From contig NZ_PDWM01000001.1 in NCBI RefSeq assembly GCF_010093225.1, positions 157,239-221,238 of the forward strand: 64,000 nt of DNA, given 5' to 3'. Position numbers and translations under genes: made by a program. Origin of the DNA: Pseudoxanthomonas koreensis (GTDB lineage: Bacteria; Pseudomonadota; Gammaproteobacteria; Xanthomonadales; Xanthomonadaceae). Shown here in pieces: positions 21,962-33,167 of this stretch (positions are counted from its first letter, which is position 1; every line of letters starts with the position of its first letter). The notes under the pieces were generated by a model. It saw only the letters and a list, made by a program, of their open reading frames with translations, was not told the DNA's origin and ran no database searches.

Positions 21962-23325
21962 GCCCGCGACTCCCGCGACACCCGCACCGAACGGCCGCGG
22001 CCGATGCCGTAATAGGCCAGGCCCGCGGCCTCGATCTCCTCCGGCTCGTACAGGTTGCGCCCGTCGAACACCACCGCGTCGCCCAGCGCCGCGTGCAGCC
22101 GTTCGAAATCCGGGCTGCGGAATTCCTTCCACTCGGTCACCACCAGCAAGGCATCGGCGCCGTCCAGCGCTTCCTGCGCCGAGGCGCACAGCACCAGGTC
22201 GTCGCGCTCGCCGTAGATCCGCCGCGTCTCGTCCATCGCTTCCGGGTCGTAGGCACGCACCGTCGCCCCCGCCTCCCACAGTTGCGCCAGCAGGCGCCGG
22301 CTGGAAGCCTCGCGCATGTCGTCGGTGTTGGGCTTGAACGCCAGGCCCCACAGCGCGAACACCTTGCCGCGCACGCCTTCGTCCTCGCCGCGATCGTAAT
22401 GGCGCTGGACCAGCTCGAACAGATGGCCCTTCTGCCGCTCGTTGACCGCTTCCACCGATTCCAGCAGTTGCGCCTCGTAGCCGTGCTGCCGCGCCGTGCG
22501 CACCAGCGCCTGCACGTCCTTGGGGAAGCACGATCCGCCGTAGCCGGCGCCGGGGTAGATGAAATGCCAGCCGATGCGTGGGTCCGAACCGATCCCGCGG
22601 CGCACCGCCTCCACGTCCGCGCCCACCTGCTCGGCGATGTTGGCGACCTCGTTCATGAAACTGATCTTGGTCGCGAGCATCGCGTTGGCCGCGTACTTGG
22701 TCAGCTCGGCCGAACGCACGTCCATCACCACGAAGCGGTCGCGGTTGCGGTTGAACGGCGCGTACAGCCGCCGCAGCCGCGCCACCGCGGCCGGGCTGTC
22801 GGCTCCGACCACGATCCGCTCCGGGCGCATGCAGTCGGCGACCGCATCGCCTTCCTTGAGGAATTCGGGGTTGGAGACCACCTCGAACGCGACCTCGGTC
22901 CCGCGCGCCTCCAGCTCGGCGGCGATCGCGGCGCGCACCCGGTCGGCCGTGCCCACCGGCACGGTGGACTTGTCCACCACCACCACCGGCCGTTCGATGT
23001 GGCGGCCGATGGTGCGCGCCACCGCCAGCACGTACTGCAGGTCGGCACTGCCGTCCTCGTCCGGCGGCGTGCCCACGGCGATGAACACGATCTCACCATG
23101 GGCCAGCGCCACGGCCGCGTCGGTGGTGAAGCGCAACCGGCCGGCGGCGTGGTTGGCCTTGACCATCGGCTCCAGGCCCGGCTCGTAGATCGGCACCACG
23201 CCACGGGAGAGGCCTTCGACCTTGGCCGCGTCCACGTCCACGCAGACCACGTCGTGGCCGACCTCGGCCAGGCAGGTACCGGTCACCAGGCCAACGTAGC
23301 CGGTGCCGAAGATCGCGACGCGCAT
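21958..23325 (-). CDS. ugd: UDP-glucose 6-dehydrogenase
   Basis: A 455-residue NAD-dependent dehydrogenase making UDP-glucuronate for surface polysaccharide and lipid modification. [20 protein letters not shown] is the Rossmann start, and KSTVPVGTA is typical. The catalytic Cys is in [14 protein letters not shown] (about residues 250-263). [16 protein letters not shown] marks the C-terminal domain. UDP-glucose is the likely substrate rather than GDP-mannose, judged by these motifs. It is followed by slyX with an ATGA overlap. Confidence 0.93.
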   Translation of the reverse strand: MRVAIFGTGYVGLVTGTCLAEVGHDVVCVDVDAAKVEGLSRGVVPIYEPGLEPMVKANHAAGRLRFTTDAAVALAHGEIVFIAVGTPPDEDGSADLQYVLAVARTIGRHIERPVVVVDKSTVPVGTADRVRAAIAAELEARGTEVAFEVVSNPEFLKEGDAVADCMRPERIVVGADSPAAVARLRRLYAPFNRNRDRFVVMDVRSAELTKYAANAMLATKISFMNEVANIAEQVGADVEAVRRGIGSDPRIGWHFIYPGAGYGGSCFPKDVQALVRTARQHGYEAQLLESVEAVNERQKGHLFELVQRHYDRGEDEGVRGKVFALWGLAFKPNTDDMREASSRRLLAQLWEAGATVRAYDPEAMDETRRIYGERDDLVLCASAQEALDGADALLVVTEWKEFRSPDFERLHAALGDAVVFDGRNLYEPEEIEAAGLAYYGIGRGRSVRVSRESRA

Positions 23326-23342
23326 GCGGCCGCCTCCTCTGC

Positions 23343-24278
23343 TTACGGAAGGATGCCGAGGAGTTCGACGTCGAAGGTCAAGGTGGAGTTCGGGCCGATC
23401 CGGCCACCGGGCGCGCCGCGCGTGCCATAGGCCAGTTCGGACGGAATCCAGAAGCGGTACTTCGCGCCCACCGGCATCAGCCCCAGGCCCTCGGTCCAGC
23501 CGGCGATCACCTGGTTGAGGCCGAACTCGGCCGGCTCGCCGCGCTGGTAGGAACTGTCGAACACGGTGCCATCGAGCAGCTTGCCCTCGTAGTTCACACG
23601 CACGGTGTCGCTGGCGAGCGGACGCGGGCCGCTGCCTTCGCGCAGGACCATGTACTGCAGGCCCGACGGCGTGGTCAGCACACCCTTCTCGTTGCGGTTC
23701 TTGGCCAGGAAGGCGGCACCATCGGTGCGGTTCTTGTCGCCCACGGCGCCCTGCTTGCGCGCCAGGTAGCCCTGCAGGGTCTGCTGGGCCTCCTGCTCGG
23801 TCATCAGCGCGGTGCCGCTGCCGGACAGCGCGGTCCGCACGGCCTGCATCAGCACCGCCGCGTCGATCTCGTCCTTCATCGGCGCCAGCGACGGGCCGAC
23901 CATGCGCTCGCCCAGCAGCAGCCCGACCTGGTCCCTGGCCGGCACGGCCGGCTCGCTGCCCGGCGGCTGGCCGGGGACGCGCTGGCCCGAGCGCGCGGCA
24001 AGCGCGGCCTGCAGCGCGGCGTGGGTGGCCTGCGCCTGCTCTTCGGACTGGAGCGGCTTGCCGCCGGCCAGGGCGTTGTCCAGGCCCTTCTGCATCGCGG
24101 CGAAATCGACGTCCTTGGCGACCGGCTGGAACGAACGGGCCACGTCCAGGCCGATGGCGTAGCTGATCTTTTCCTTCTCGGTCTGCAGCGAAGCCCTGTC
24201 CTGCGCCACGGCCGTGCCTGCCATCATGCTCGCTCCGATCACCAGCGACGCCACGGCGCCGCGCATGCGGTTGTTCAT
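23343..24278 (-). CDS. Periplasmic FKBP-type peptidyl-prolyl isomerase
   Basis: A 311-residue exported PPIase of the FkpA/Mip type. The signal peptide has [10 protein letters not shown] at its cleavage site. The N-terminal dimerisation domain (about residues 28-200) contains [11 protein letters not shown]. The C-terminal FKBP domain runs from [16 protein letters not shown] to [10 protein letters not shown], with [14 protein letters not shown] and AYGTRGAPG. The dimerisation region is interrupted by a Pro/Gly-rich insert around residues 92-115. The start at 24278 has AGGGAA upstream. It assists folding in the periplasm. Confidence 0.9.
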   Translation of the reverse strand: MNNRMRGAVASLVIGASMMAGTAVAQDRASLQTEKEKISYAIGLDVARSFQPVAKDVDFAAMQKGLDNALAGGKPLQSEEQAQATHAALQAALAARSGQRVPGQPPGSEPAVPARDQVGLLLGERMVGPSLAPMKDEIDAAVLMQAVRTALSGSGTALMTEQEAQQTLQGYLARKQGAVGDKNRTDGAAFLAKNRNEKGVLTTPSGLQYMVLREGSGPRPLASDTVRVNYEGKLLDGTVFDSSYQRGEPAEFGLNQVIAGWTEGLGLMPVGAKYRFWIPSELAYGTRGAPGGRIGPNSTLTFDVELLGILP

Positions 24279-24360
24279 CTGGGTTTGTTCCCTGAGGGTT
24301 GATCCGTTCCGCCGACGACAGCCGGCGCGGCGGCATTGTCGCATGCAGCGGCCGCGCGGT

Positions 24361-24933
24361 TCACAGCTTCCAGTGCTTCGGCGCCGCTGCCTTCAGCTCG
24401 CGCTCGATCGCCGCGACCAGTTCCGGATCGTCGGGCTTGACCTTGCTCGGCCAGTTGCCGACCACGCGTCCGTCGCGGGAAACCAGGTACTTGTGGAAGT
24501 TCCAGCCCGGTTCGACGCCGGTGGCCGCGCGCAGGCGCCGGTACAGCGGCGTGGCATCGGCGCCGGTGACCACCACCTTCTCGTACATCGGGAACTTCAC
24601 CCCGTAGGTAAGCGTGCAGAACTCCTGGATCTGCTCCTCGCTGCCCGGCTCCTGGCCACGGAAGTCGTTGGAGGGGAAGCCGAGCACGGCGAAACCACGC
24701 GCCGAATAGCGCTGCTGCAGCGCCTCCAGGCCTTCGTACTGCGGGGTGAAACCGCATTTACTGGCCGTATTCACCACCAGCAGCACCTTGCCGCCCTGCT
24801 GCTCGTTCAGGTTCACGGCAGTCTTCGACGCCAGCGGGCGGTACTCGAGGTCCAGCAGCGCCGGCCCGGCGGCCAGCGCCGGGACCGCGAGCAGGAGAAG
24901 AAAAACCTTGAGAATCATATTCTTGCTGGACAT
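24361..24933 (-). CDS. Exported glutathione peroxidase family protein
   Basis: A 190-residue thiol peroxidase of the BtuE/GPx family with an N-terminal signal peptide ([16 protein letters not shown]). The catalytic motif [12 protein letters not shown] (about residues 49-60) has Cys in the selenocysteine position, and [13 protein letters not shown] and [12 protein letters not shown] complete the site. These enzymes reduce peroxides with thioredoxin. The start at 24933 has an AGGAG nine bases upstream. It is divergent from the YtrA-type operon and shares a 121-bp intergenic region containing that operon's operators, so it might be affected by the same repressor. Confidence 0.88.
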   Translation of the reverse strand: MSSKNMILKVFLLLLAVPALAAGPALLDLEYRPLASKTAVNLNEQQGGKVLLVVNTASKCGFTPQYEGLEALQQRYSARGFAVLGFPSNDFRGQEPGSEEQIQEFCTLTYGVKFPMYEKVVVTGADATPLYRRLRAATGVEPGWNFHKYLVSRDGRVVGNWPSKVKPDDPELVAAIERELKAAAPKHWKL

Positions 24934-24985
24934 GGAAGCTCCTGCCTCTGGACGCATGCGGATAGGCCATTGGTTGGTCCGGGCA

Positions 24986-25030
24986 GGTGTTGACACCCTG
25001 TGTTTAGGTGTTATAGTTGAATACAACACC
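24986..25030 (+). promoter_or_regulatory. Promoter with two GGTG/CACC operators for the GntR operon
   Basis: A near-perfect sigma-70 promoter is visible: TTGACA at 24990-24995, a 16-bp spacer, and TATAGT at 25012-25017. The -10 lies inside a dyad GGTG-N16-CACC (25007-25030), with inner arms extending to GGTGTT/AACACC. The -35 lies inside a second, compact dyad GGTGTTGACACC (24986-24997). GGTG-N16-CACC is the operator reported for YtrA of Xanthomonas citri, and the GntR regulator encoded just downstream is of that type. Autorepression by blocking RNA polymerase is the natural reading. Confidence 0.82.
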
Positions 25031-25054
25031 AGTCACCCAACGCAGGACACCCGC

Positions 25055-25303
25055 ATGAAACGCATCCTGTCCACCCGCCGCTCCCGGTTCATGGCCCTGG
25101 GCCTGGCCGTCGCGGTCCTGGGAGCGACCCGGTGGCTGCCCGACCACGCTGGAAGCGGTGGTGATTATGGACTCGCCGAGGCCGCCGCGGTAAGCGGCGA
25201 CACGGGCCTGGGTGCAGCCGCGGAGCGGCCGGCGCGCAGGATCCGGGCCTCGTCGACCATGCCCTATTTCTCCTTTGCGCAGTCGCTGCGCTCACGGGGT
25301 TGA
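25055..25303 (+). CDS. Small membrane or exported protein heading the GntR operon
   Basis: An 82-residue ORF directly behind the promoter, ending 2 bp before the gntR ATG. It starts MKRILSTRRSRFMALGLAVA: a strongly basic N-terminus and one hydrophobic helix (about residues 13-27), then a Gly/Ala-rich segment and an arginine-rich tail ending MPYFSFAQSLRSRG. An upstream GGAC is a weak ribosome site. I know no family. Its tight coupling to gntR and its position as first cistron suggest it is real, possibly the substrate, sensor or leader of the transporter system. Confidence 0.55.
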   Translation: MKRILSTRRSRFMALGLAVAVLGATRWLPDHAGSGGDYGLAEAAAVSGDTGLGAAAERPARRIRASSTMPYFSFAQSLRSRG

Positions 25304-25305
25304 CC

Positions 25306-25671
25306 ATGAGTGACATCCAGTGGAGCGACGGCGCTCCCATCTACCGCCAACTGAAGGACCGCGTGATCGCCATGATGCTCGACGGAATCCTCAAGCCAGG
25401 GGAAGCCCTGCCCTCCGTGCGACAGGTCGCCGCCGAGTACCAGCTCAACCCGATCACCGTCTCACGCGCCTACCAGGAGCTGGCCGACGAGGGCCTGGTG
25501 GAGAAGCGCCGCGGCCTGGGCATGTTCGTCACCGAAGAGGCGTCCAAACAGCTGCGCAGCAGCGAGCGCGACCGCTTCCTCAAGGATGAATGGCCGGCCG
25601 TCGTGGAGCGCATCCAGCGCCTCGGCCTGTCGCTGAAGGACCTGCTCAACGCCACGGGGAACCCCGCATGA
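25306..25671 (+). CDS. YtrA-subfamily GntR repressor
   Basis: A 121-residue regulator with an N-terminal winged helix (APIYRQLKDRVIAMMLDGIL, then LPSVRQVAAEYQLNPITVSRAYQELADEGLVEKRRGLGMFV). A short helical C-terminal tail of about 40 residues replaces a ligand domain, as in YtrA-type GntR proteins that control ABC transporters. It probably binds the GGTG-N16-CACC site at 25007. The ATG at 25306 is preferred over a TTG six bases upstream. Its stop overlaps the ATPase start (ATGA). Confidence 0.92.
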   Translation: MSDIQWSDGAPIYRQLKDRVIAMMLDGILKPGEALPSVRQVAAEYQLNPITVSRAYQELADEGLVEKRRGLGMFVTEEASKQLRSSERDRFLKDEWPAVVERIQRLGLSLKDLLNATGNPA

Positions 25672-26585
25672 ACGCCGTTGCCTCCAACCACGAAGGCGCC
25701 GCCGCGGTCGTCTCGGCCCGCGGCCTGCGCAAGGCCTACAAGAACAAGGTCGCCGTCGCCGGCGCCGACTTCGACATCGGCGCCGGCCGCATCGTCGGCC
25801 TGATCGGGCCGAATGGCGCCGGCAAGACCACCGCGCTCAAGGCGATCCTGGGCCTGACCCCGTTCGAGGGCCAGCTCACGGTGCTGGGCAAGGATCCGCG
25901 CACCCAGCGCGACGAACTGATGAACGACGTCTGCTTCATCGCCGACGTGGCGGTGCTGCCGCGCTGGATCCGGGTGAAGGAGGCGATCGACTTCGTCGCC
26001 GGCGTCCACCCGCGCTTCGACCGCGCCAAGTGCGAGCGCTTCCTGGCCAACACCCAGCTGCACCCGAAGCTGCGCGTGCGCGAGATGTCCAAGGGCATGA
26101 TCGTGCAGCTGCACCTGGCCCTGGTGATGGCCATCGACGCGCGCCTGCTGGTACTGGACGAGCCGACGCTGGGCCTGGACATCCTCTACCGCAAGCAGTT
26201 CTACCAGCGCCTGCTGGAGGACTACTTCGACGAGGACAAGACCATCCTGGTCACCACCCACCAGGTCGAGGAGATCGAGCACATCCTCACCGACGTACTG
26301 TTCATCCGCGACGGGAAGATCGTGCTGTCCTCGCCGATGGAGGACGTGGCCGAGCGCTACACCGAGGTGCTGGTGGGCGCCGACGCGCTCGAACCGGCCC
26401 GCGCGCTCAAACCGATCGACGAGCGCGCCCTGCCCTTCGGCAAGACCGTGCTGCTGTTCGACGGCAACGGCCCCGACGGCGCGCCCACCGGCGTCACCCG
26501 CGCGCAGCTGGCCGCCCTGGGCGAGACCCGCAACCCCGGCCTCGCCGACCTGTTCGTCGCCACCATGAAGGGGACCTACGCATGA
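25668..26585 (+). CDS. ABC transporter ATP-binding protein
   Basis: A 305-residue ATPase with Walker A GPNGAGKTT (about residues 45-53), signature region REMSKGMIVQLHLALVMA (SKGM in place of LSGGQ), Walker B LLVLDEPTLGLD and the H-loop TTHQ. The degenerate signature is usual for YtrB-like exporters. It has a C-terminal extension of about 80 residues after the ATPase core. The start overlaps gntR and the stop overlaps the permease gene, both as ATGA, showing a single operon. Confidence 0.92.
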   Translation: MNAVASNHEGAAAVVSARGLRKAYKNKVAVAGADFDIGAGRIVGLIGPNGAGKTTALKAILGLTPFEGQLTVLGKDPRTQRDELMNDVCFIADVAVLPRWIRVKEAIDFVAGVHPRFDRAKCERFLANTQLHPKLRVREMSKGMIVQLHLALVMAIDARLLVLDEPTLGLDILYRKQFYQRLLEDYFDEDKTILVTTHQVEEIEHILTDVLFIRDGKIVLSSPMEDVAERYTEVLVGADALEPARALKPIDERALPFGKTVLLFDGNGPDGAPTGVTRAQLAALGETRNPGLADLFVATMKGTYA

Positions 26586-27583
26586 ACGCCCTGACCACCG
26601 CCGCCTCCACCCCGTCGCACGGCACGGCGAAGTTCAAGTGGCTGCTGCAGCGCGAGTACTGGGAGAACCGCGGAGGCTTCTTCTGGGCGCCGCTGATCGC
26701 CGGCGCGATCATCGTTGGCCTGAACCTGATCCTGGCGGTGATCGGCAGCATTGCCGCGCGCCGCAGCATGGGCAGCAGCGGCTTCGTCTTCGACGACGCC
26801 GACCCGCACCAGGTCGCCCAGGCACTGGGTGCGATGGGCGACGGCATGCTGCTCGGCGGCGTGATCGTGGCCTGTATTGTCCTCGCCTTCGTGGTGTTCT
26901 TCTACGCGCTGGGCGCGCTGTACGACGACCGCCGCGACCGCAGCGTGCTGTTCTGGAAGTCGCTGCCGCTGTCCGATTCGCAGATGGTCCTGTCCAAGGC
27001 CGCCTGGGCGCTGGTGCTCGCGCCGCTGTGGGCGATCGGCGTGGGCCTGCTGATCGGGGTGGCGCTGTGGGTGATCTCGGCGCTGACCATCACCGTGAAC
27101 GGTGTTCCCGCCGCACATGCCGTGTTCACCCAGTCGCACCCGCTGCGGATCATCGGTGGCGTGCTGGCCTCGCTGCCGGTGTACATGGTCTGGGCGCTGC
27201 CGACCGTGGGCTGGCTGATGTTCTGCTCGGCCTGGGCGCGCTCCAAGCCGTTCCTGTGGGCGGTGCTGGTGCCGGTGCTGGCCTGCGTGGTGATCAGCAT
27301 GATGACGATCCTGCCGAACGTCGACATCGCCCACGACAAGGTCTGGTACACCGTCGTCTACCGCGGCCTGCTGAGCGTGGTCCCCGGTGCCTGGTACCCG
27401 GTGGTGGGCGGCGTGGTCGGCGAGACCGGCGCGATCAACACGCCCGACGACCTGGCCGGCGCGATCGACCTGACCCGCAGCTGGCACGCCTTCGCCTCGT
27501 TCGACATCTGGATCGGCGCGCTGGTCGGCGTGGCCCTGATCGCCGCCGCCATCCGCCTGCGCCGCTGGCGCGACGAGGCCTGA
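26582..27583 (+). CDS. ABC transporter permease of the YtrA-type system
   Basis: A 333-residue membrane protein with about six transmembrane segments (about residues 37-60, 88-115, 133-165, 190-215, 222-245, 300-325). It starts with a cytoplasmic segment FKWLLQREYWENRGGFFWAP, typical of ABC-2 permeases that pair with YtrB-like ATPases. LYDDRRDRSVLFWKSLPLSD between helices is a conserved loop. With no binding protein nearby, export is more likely than import. The substrate is unknown. Confidence 0.87.
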   Translation: MNALTTAASTPSHGTAKFKWLLQREYWENRGGFFWAPLIAGAIIVGLNLILAVIGSIAARRSMGSSGFVFDDADPHQVAQALGAMGDGMLLGGVIVACIVLAFVVFFYALGALYDDRRDRSVLFWKSLPLSDSQMVLSKAAWALVLAPLWAIGVGLLIGVALWVISALTITVNGVPAAHAVFTQSHPLRIIGGVLASLPVYMVWALPTVGWLMFCSAWARSKPFLWAVLVPVLACVVISMMTILPNVDIAHDKVWYTVVYRGLLSVVPGAWYPVVGGVVGETGAINTPDDLAGAIDLTRSWHAFASFDIWIGALVGVALIAAAIRLRRWRDEA

Positions 27584-27629
27584 CCCGGGCCGCCCCCGCC
27601 ATCCGCGGACACATACAAGGAAACCCTCC

Positions 27630-28469
27630 ATGCATCCGACTTTCCGCCGCTCGCTCCTGCTCGGCCTGCTCCTGGCCCCCACCGTGGCGCTGGCCGACGA
27701 CGGCCGCTGTACCCACTCGGCCCCGCGCTCGCTGGCGCTGGACCTGGCCGGGGTGAAGACGGTACGGGTGGAGACCAACCAGCACGACGTCCGCCTGCGG
27801 GCCGCGCCCGGCACCAGCCACGCGCTGCAGGGCCGCGCCTGCGCCAGCAAGCCGCAGTGGCTGGACGACCTGACCGTGACCCAGGAACGCAAGGGCGACA
27901 CCCTGGTGGTGCGGGCGCGCCGCGAACGCGAGGCCGGCCTGTCCAGCCTGTTCGGCGATAACCACGCATCGCTGGAGCTGTCGGGCACGGTGCCCGAGGG
28001 CGTGCTGGTGCAGCTGGTGGTCGGCTCCGGCGACGGCTCGCTCGAGGGCGCCGCGGCGGCCAGCGCCGACGTCGGCTCCGGCGACGTGAAGCTGCGTGGC
28101 ATCCGCGGCCCGGTGACCGCCAAGGTCGGCTCGGGCGACATCGAGATCGACGGCGCCGGCTCGCTGGACGTACTGTCGATCGGATCGGGCGATGTCAAGG
28201 TGCGCAACGTGGGCGGCGATGCCAAGGTCGGCAGTATCGGTTCGGGCGACTTCGAACTGGACGGCGCCCGCGGCGACGTCCGCATCGGCTCGATCGGCTC
28301 CGGCGACGCCGACCTGCACAACGTGTCTGGCGCGGTCCGGATCGACTCGATCGGATCGGGTGATGCCGAGGTCCGCGGCGCGGCCAGCCTGTCGGTCGGC
28401 TCAATCGGCAGCGGCGGCGTGGACCACCGCGGCGTCACCGGCCGCATCGACCTGCCACGCGAACATTGA
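27630..28469 (+). CDS. Secreted DUF4097/DUF2807-type beta-solenoid protein
   Basis: A 279-residue exported protein (signal peptide ending VALADD). Residues about 130-270 consist of eight rungs built on [VI]GSGD plus an alternating strand: GSGDGSLEG, GSGDVKLRG, GSGDIEIDG, GSGDVKVRN, GSGDFELDG, GSGDADLHN, GSGDAEVRG and a last GSGGVDHRG. This is a right-handed beta-helix like those in DUF4097/DUF2807 proteins. No enzymatic residues stand out. It follows the permease by 46 bp with AAGGAAA as ribosome site and is part of the same operon. Confidence 0.83.
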   Translation: MHPTFRRSLLLGLLLAPTVALADDGRCTHSAPRSLALDLAGVKTVRVETNQHDVRLRAAPGTSHALQGRACASKPQWLDDLTVTQERKGDTLVVRARREREAGLSSLFGDNHASLELSGTVPEGVLVQLVVGSGDGSLEGAAAASADVGSGDVKLRGIRGPVTAKVGSGDIEIDGAGSLDVLSIGSGDVKVRNVGGDAKVGSIGSGDFELDGARGDVRIGSIGSGDADLHNVSGAVRIDSIGSGDAEVRGAASLSVGSIGSGGVDHRGVTGRIDLPREH

Positions 28470-28489
28470 TCGAGCAACGGGAGGATCAC

Positions 28490-29164
28490 ATGGACAACAC
28501 AACCCGCAATCGCCGTGCCCTGCTGCCGGCACTGCTGCTGGCCTGCACCCTGCCCATCGCCGCGCACGCGGCCAAGCCGGCGAAAGGCGGCGTCGAAGGC
28601 GAAATCAGCAGCGAACTTGCCCAGGCGCGCAAGGAAGTCAGCCGCGAACTGGCCGCCGCCCGCGCCGAGCTGGAGAACGGCAACCTTGAACTCGGCAACG
28701 GCATGCACTTCGGCAAGTCGCGGCACCGCGACGACGGCAAGCCGCTGCCGAAGGCGGAGATCACCCCGGACGGCGATTTCCTGATCGAAGGCGAGGCAGT
28801 GGCCATCGACACGGCGCAGCGCCGCGAACTGCTGGCCTACCGCGCCCAGGTCATCGACATCGCCAATGCCGGCATCGACATCGGCGAACGCAGCGCGCAG
28901 CTGGCGATCGACGCGGTCGACCGCGGCCTGTTCAGCCTCATGTTCAGCGCGATGACCGGCAGCCTGGAACGCCGCATCGAGAAGACGGTCAAGGAAGCGA
29001 TCGAGCCGGGCTTGCTGCAGATCTGCGACAGCCTGCCGGCGCTGATGGACTCGCAGCAGCGCCTGGCCACCCGCCTGCCGCAGTTCCGTCCGTACGCCAC
29101 GCTCGAGGCCGACGACGTCAACGACTGCGCCGACGACATGCGCAGCGAATTCGCCACCCTTTGA
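28490..29164 (+). CDS. DUF2884 (YggN-like) periplasmic protein
   Basis: A 224-residue exported protein: signal peptide MDNTTRNRRALLPALLLACT with IAAHAA cleavage, a coiled region (about 30-60), then a conserved core with LPKAEITPDGDFLIEGEAVA (about 87-106). The C-terminal PQFRPYATLEADDVNDC is shared almost exactly with the next protein. DUF2884 has no assigned function. The start at 28490 has GGGAGG upstream. An earlier in-frame Met (28466) overlaps the previous gene and lacks a ribosome site. Confidence 0.8.
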   Translation: MDNTTRNRRALLPALLLACTLPIAAHAAKPAKGGVEGEISSELAQARKEVSRELAAARAELENGNLELGNGMHFGKSRHRDDGKPLPKAEITPDGDFLIEGEAVAIDTAQRRELLAYRAQVIDIANAGIDIGERSAQLAIDAVDRGLFSLMFSAMTGSLERRIEKTVKEAIEPGLLQICDSLPALMDSQQRLATRLPQFRPYATLEADDVNDCADDMRSEFATL

Positions 29165-29175
29165 AGGAACAGACC

Positions 29176-29961
29176 ATGCGCACCTTGCAGATCCTCGCCC
29201 TCGCCGCCCTGCTGCCGCTGGCGGCCTGCGGCCGCGACGAACCGCCGGCCACGCCGGTCACGCCCGCATCGGGCGACGCCGCCGCGCAGGCGCCGGCCGA
29301 CACCGCCCTGGGCCGCAAGATCCAGCAGGCGATGGCCGAGGCCAGCAGGAAACTGGCCACCGAGAACATCCGCGTCGGCGGCAAGCGCGACAAGGGCTAC
29401 CCGGGCGCCGCCGACGGCAGCAGGCTGCCCAGGGCCGAGATCACGCCGCAGGGCGACCTGCTGATCGAGGGCAAGGCGGTGGCGGTGGACGACAACCAGC
29501 GGCAACTGCTGCTGGCCCATCGCTCGGACCAGATCGCCATCGCCCAGGCCGGGATCGCGATCGGCATGCGCGGGGCGGACCTGGGGGTGAAGGCGGCGAC
29601 CGGCGCGCTCAAGAGCGTGTTCTCCGGCACCAGCGACGAGTTCGAAAAGCAGATGGAGGCCGAGGGCAAGCTCATCGAAGCGGAGGCCAACAAGCTGTGC
29701 ACGCTGATGCCGGGGCTGCTGGCTTCGCAGCAGGCGCTCGCCGCGGCGCTGCCGGAATTCAGGCCCTACGCGACGATGGACCAGTCCGACGTGGACGATT
29801 GCGGCAAGGACGGCTACTTCGACTCCGGCGATGGCGATGGCGGCACGACCACCGCGGCAGCGGCCGGAGACGCTTCCGGTGAGCCTGCCAGTGGCGACCA
29901 CACCCGCGACGCCGCGGCCGAAGCCGACGCCGCCGCGCGCGGCTCGTCGACTCCGCAGTAA
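29176..29961 (+). CDS. DUF2884 (YggN-like) lipoprotein paralogue
   Basis: A 261-residue lipoprotein with lipobox LAAC (about residues 15-18). Its core repeats the preceding protein: LPRAEITPQGDLLIEGKAVA and PEFRPYATMDQSDVDDC. The tail after residue 220 is low-complexity Asp/Gly/Thr/Ala. The gene is 11 bp from its paralogue, pointing to tandem duplication followed by divergence into a soluble and a lipid-anchored form. It is the last gene of the operon, which ends at the hairpin at 29970. Confidence 0.8.
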   Translation: MRTLQILALAALLPLAACGRDEPPATPVTPASGDAAAQAPADTALGRKIQQAMAEASRKLATENIRVGGKRDKGYPGAADGSRLPRAEITPQGDLLIEGKAVAVDDNQRQLLLAHRSDQIAIAQAGIAIGMRGADLGVKAATGALKSVFSGTSDEFEKQMEAEGKLIEAEANKLCTLMPGLLASQQALAAALPEFRPYATMDQSDVDDCGKDGYFDSGDGDGGTTTAAAAGDASGEPASGDHTRDAAAEADAAARGSSTPQ

Positions 29962-29962
29962 G

Positions 29963-30029
29963 AAAAAGAAAAGGGGACGGAGGGAATTAACGTTTCAAGC
30001 GTTAATTCCCTCCGTCCCCTTTCTGTTTT

Positions 30030-30030
<1 letters not shown>
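29963..30030. terminator. Long perfect hairpin, bidirectional terminator (RAYT-type REP)
   Basis: Two 23-bp perfectly complementary arms (29970-29992 and 30000-30022) with a 7-base loop. The left arm begins AAAGGGGACGGAGGG. The T-run TGTTTTT follows on the plus strand, and the A-rich 29961-29970 gives a T-run on the minus strand, so it can stop both the DUF2884 operon and fumC. The GGGGACGGAGGGAATTAA wording is that of REP palindromes often linked to REP-associated tyrosine transposases in proteobacteria. No such gene is in this window. Confidence 0.85.
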
Positions 30031-31511
<1,481 letters not shown>

Positions 31512-31621
31512 GACCGTCTCCAGTGGGAATGGACTACGGCGGGCGGCGGGCGCCGCGCCTGCGGCTGGCTTGGGCCAGGCAGCATACCGCCTCCGCGGCG
31601 CGGCCCTGCGCGCCTTGCACC

Positions 31622-33157
<1,536 letters not shown>

Positions 33158-33167
33158 CCGACCGGCC

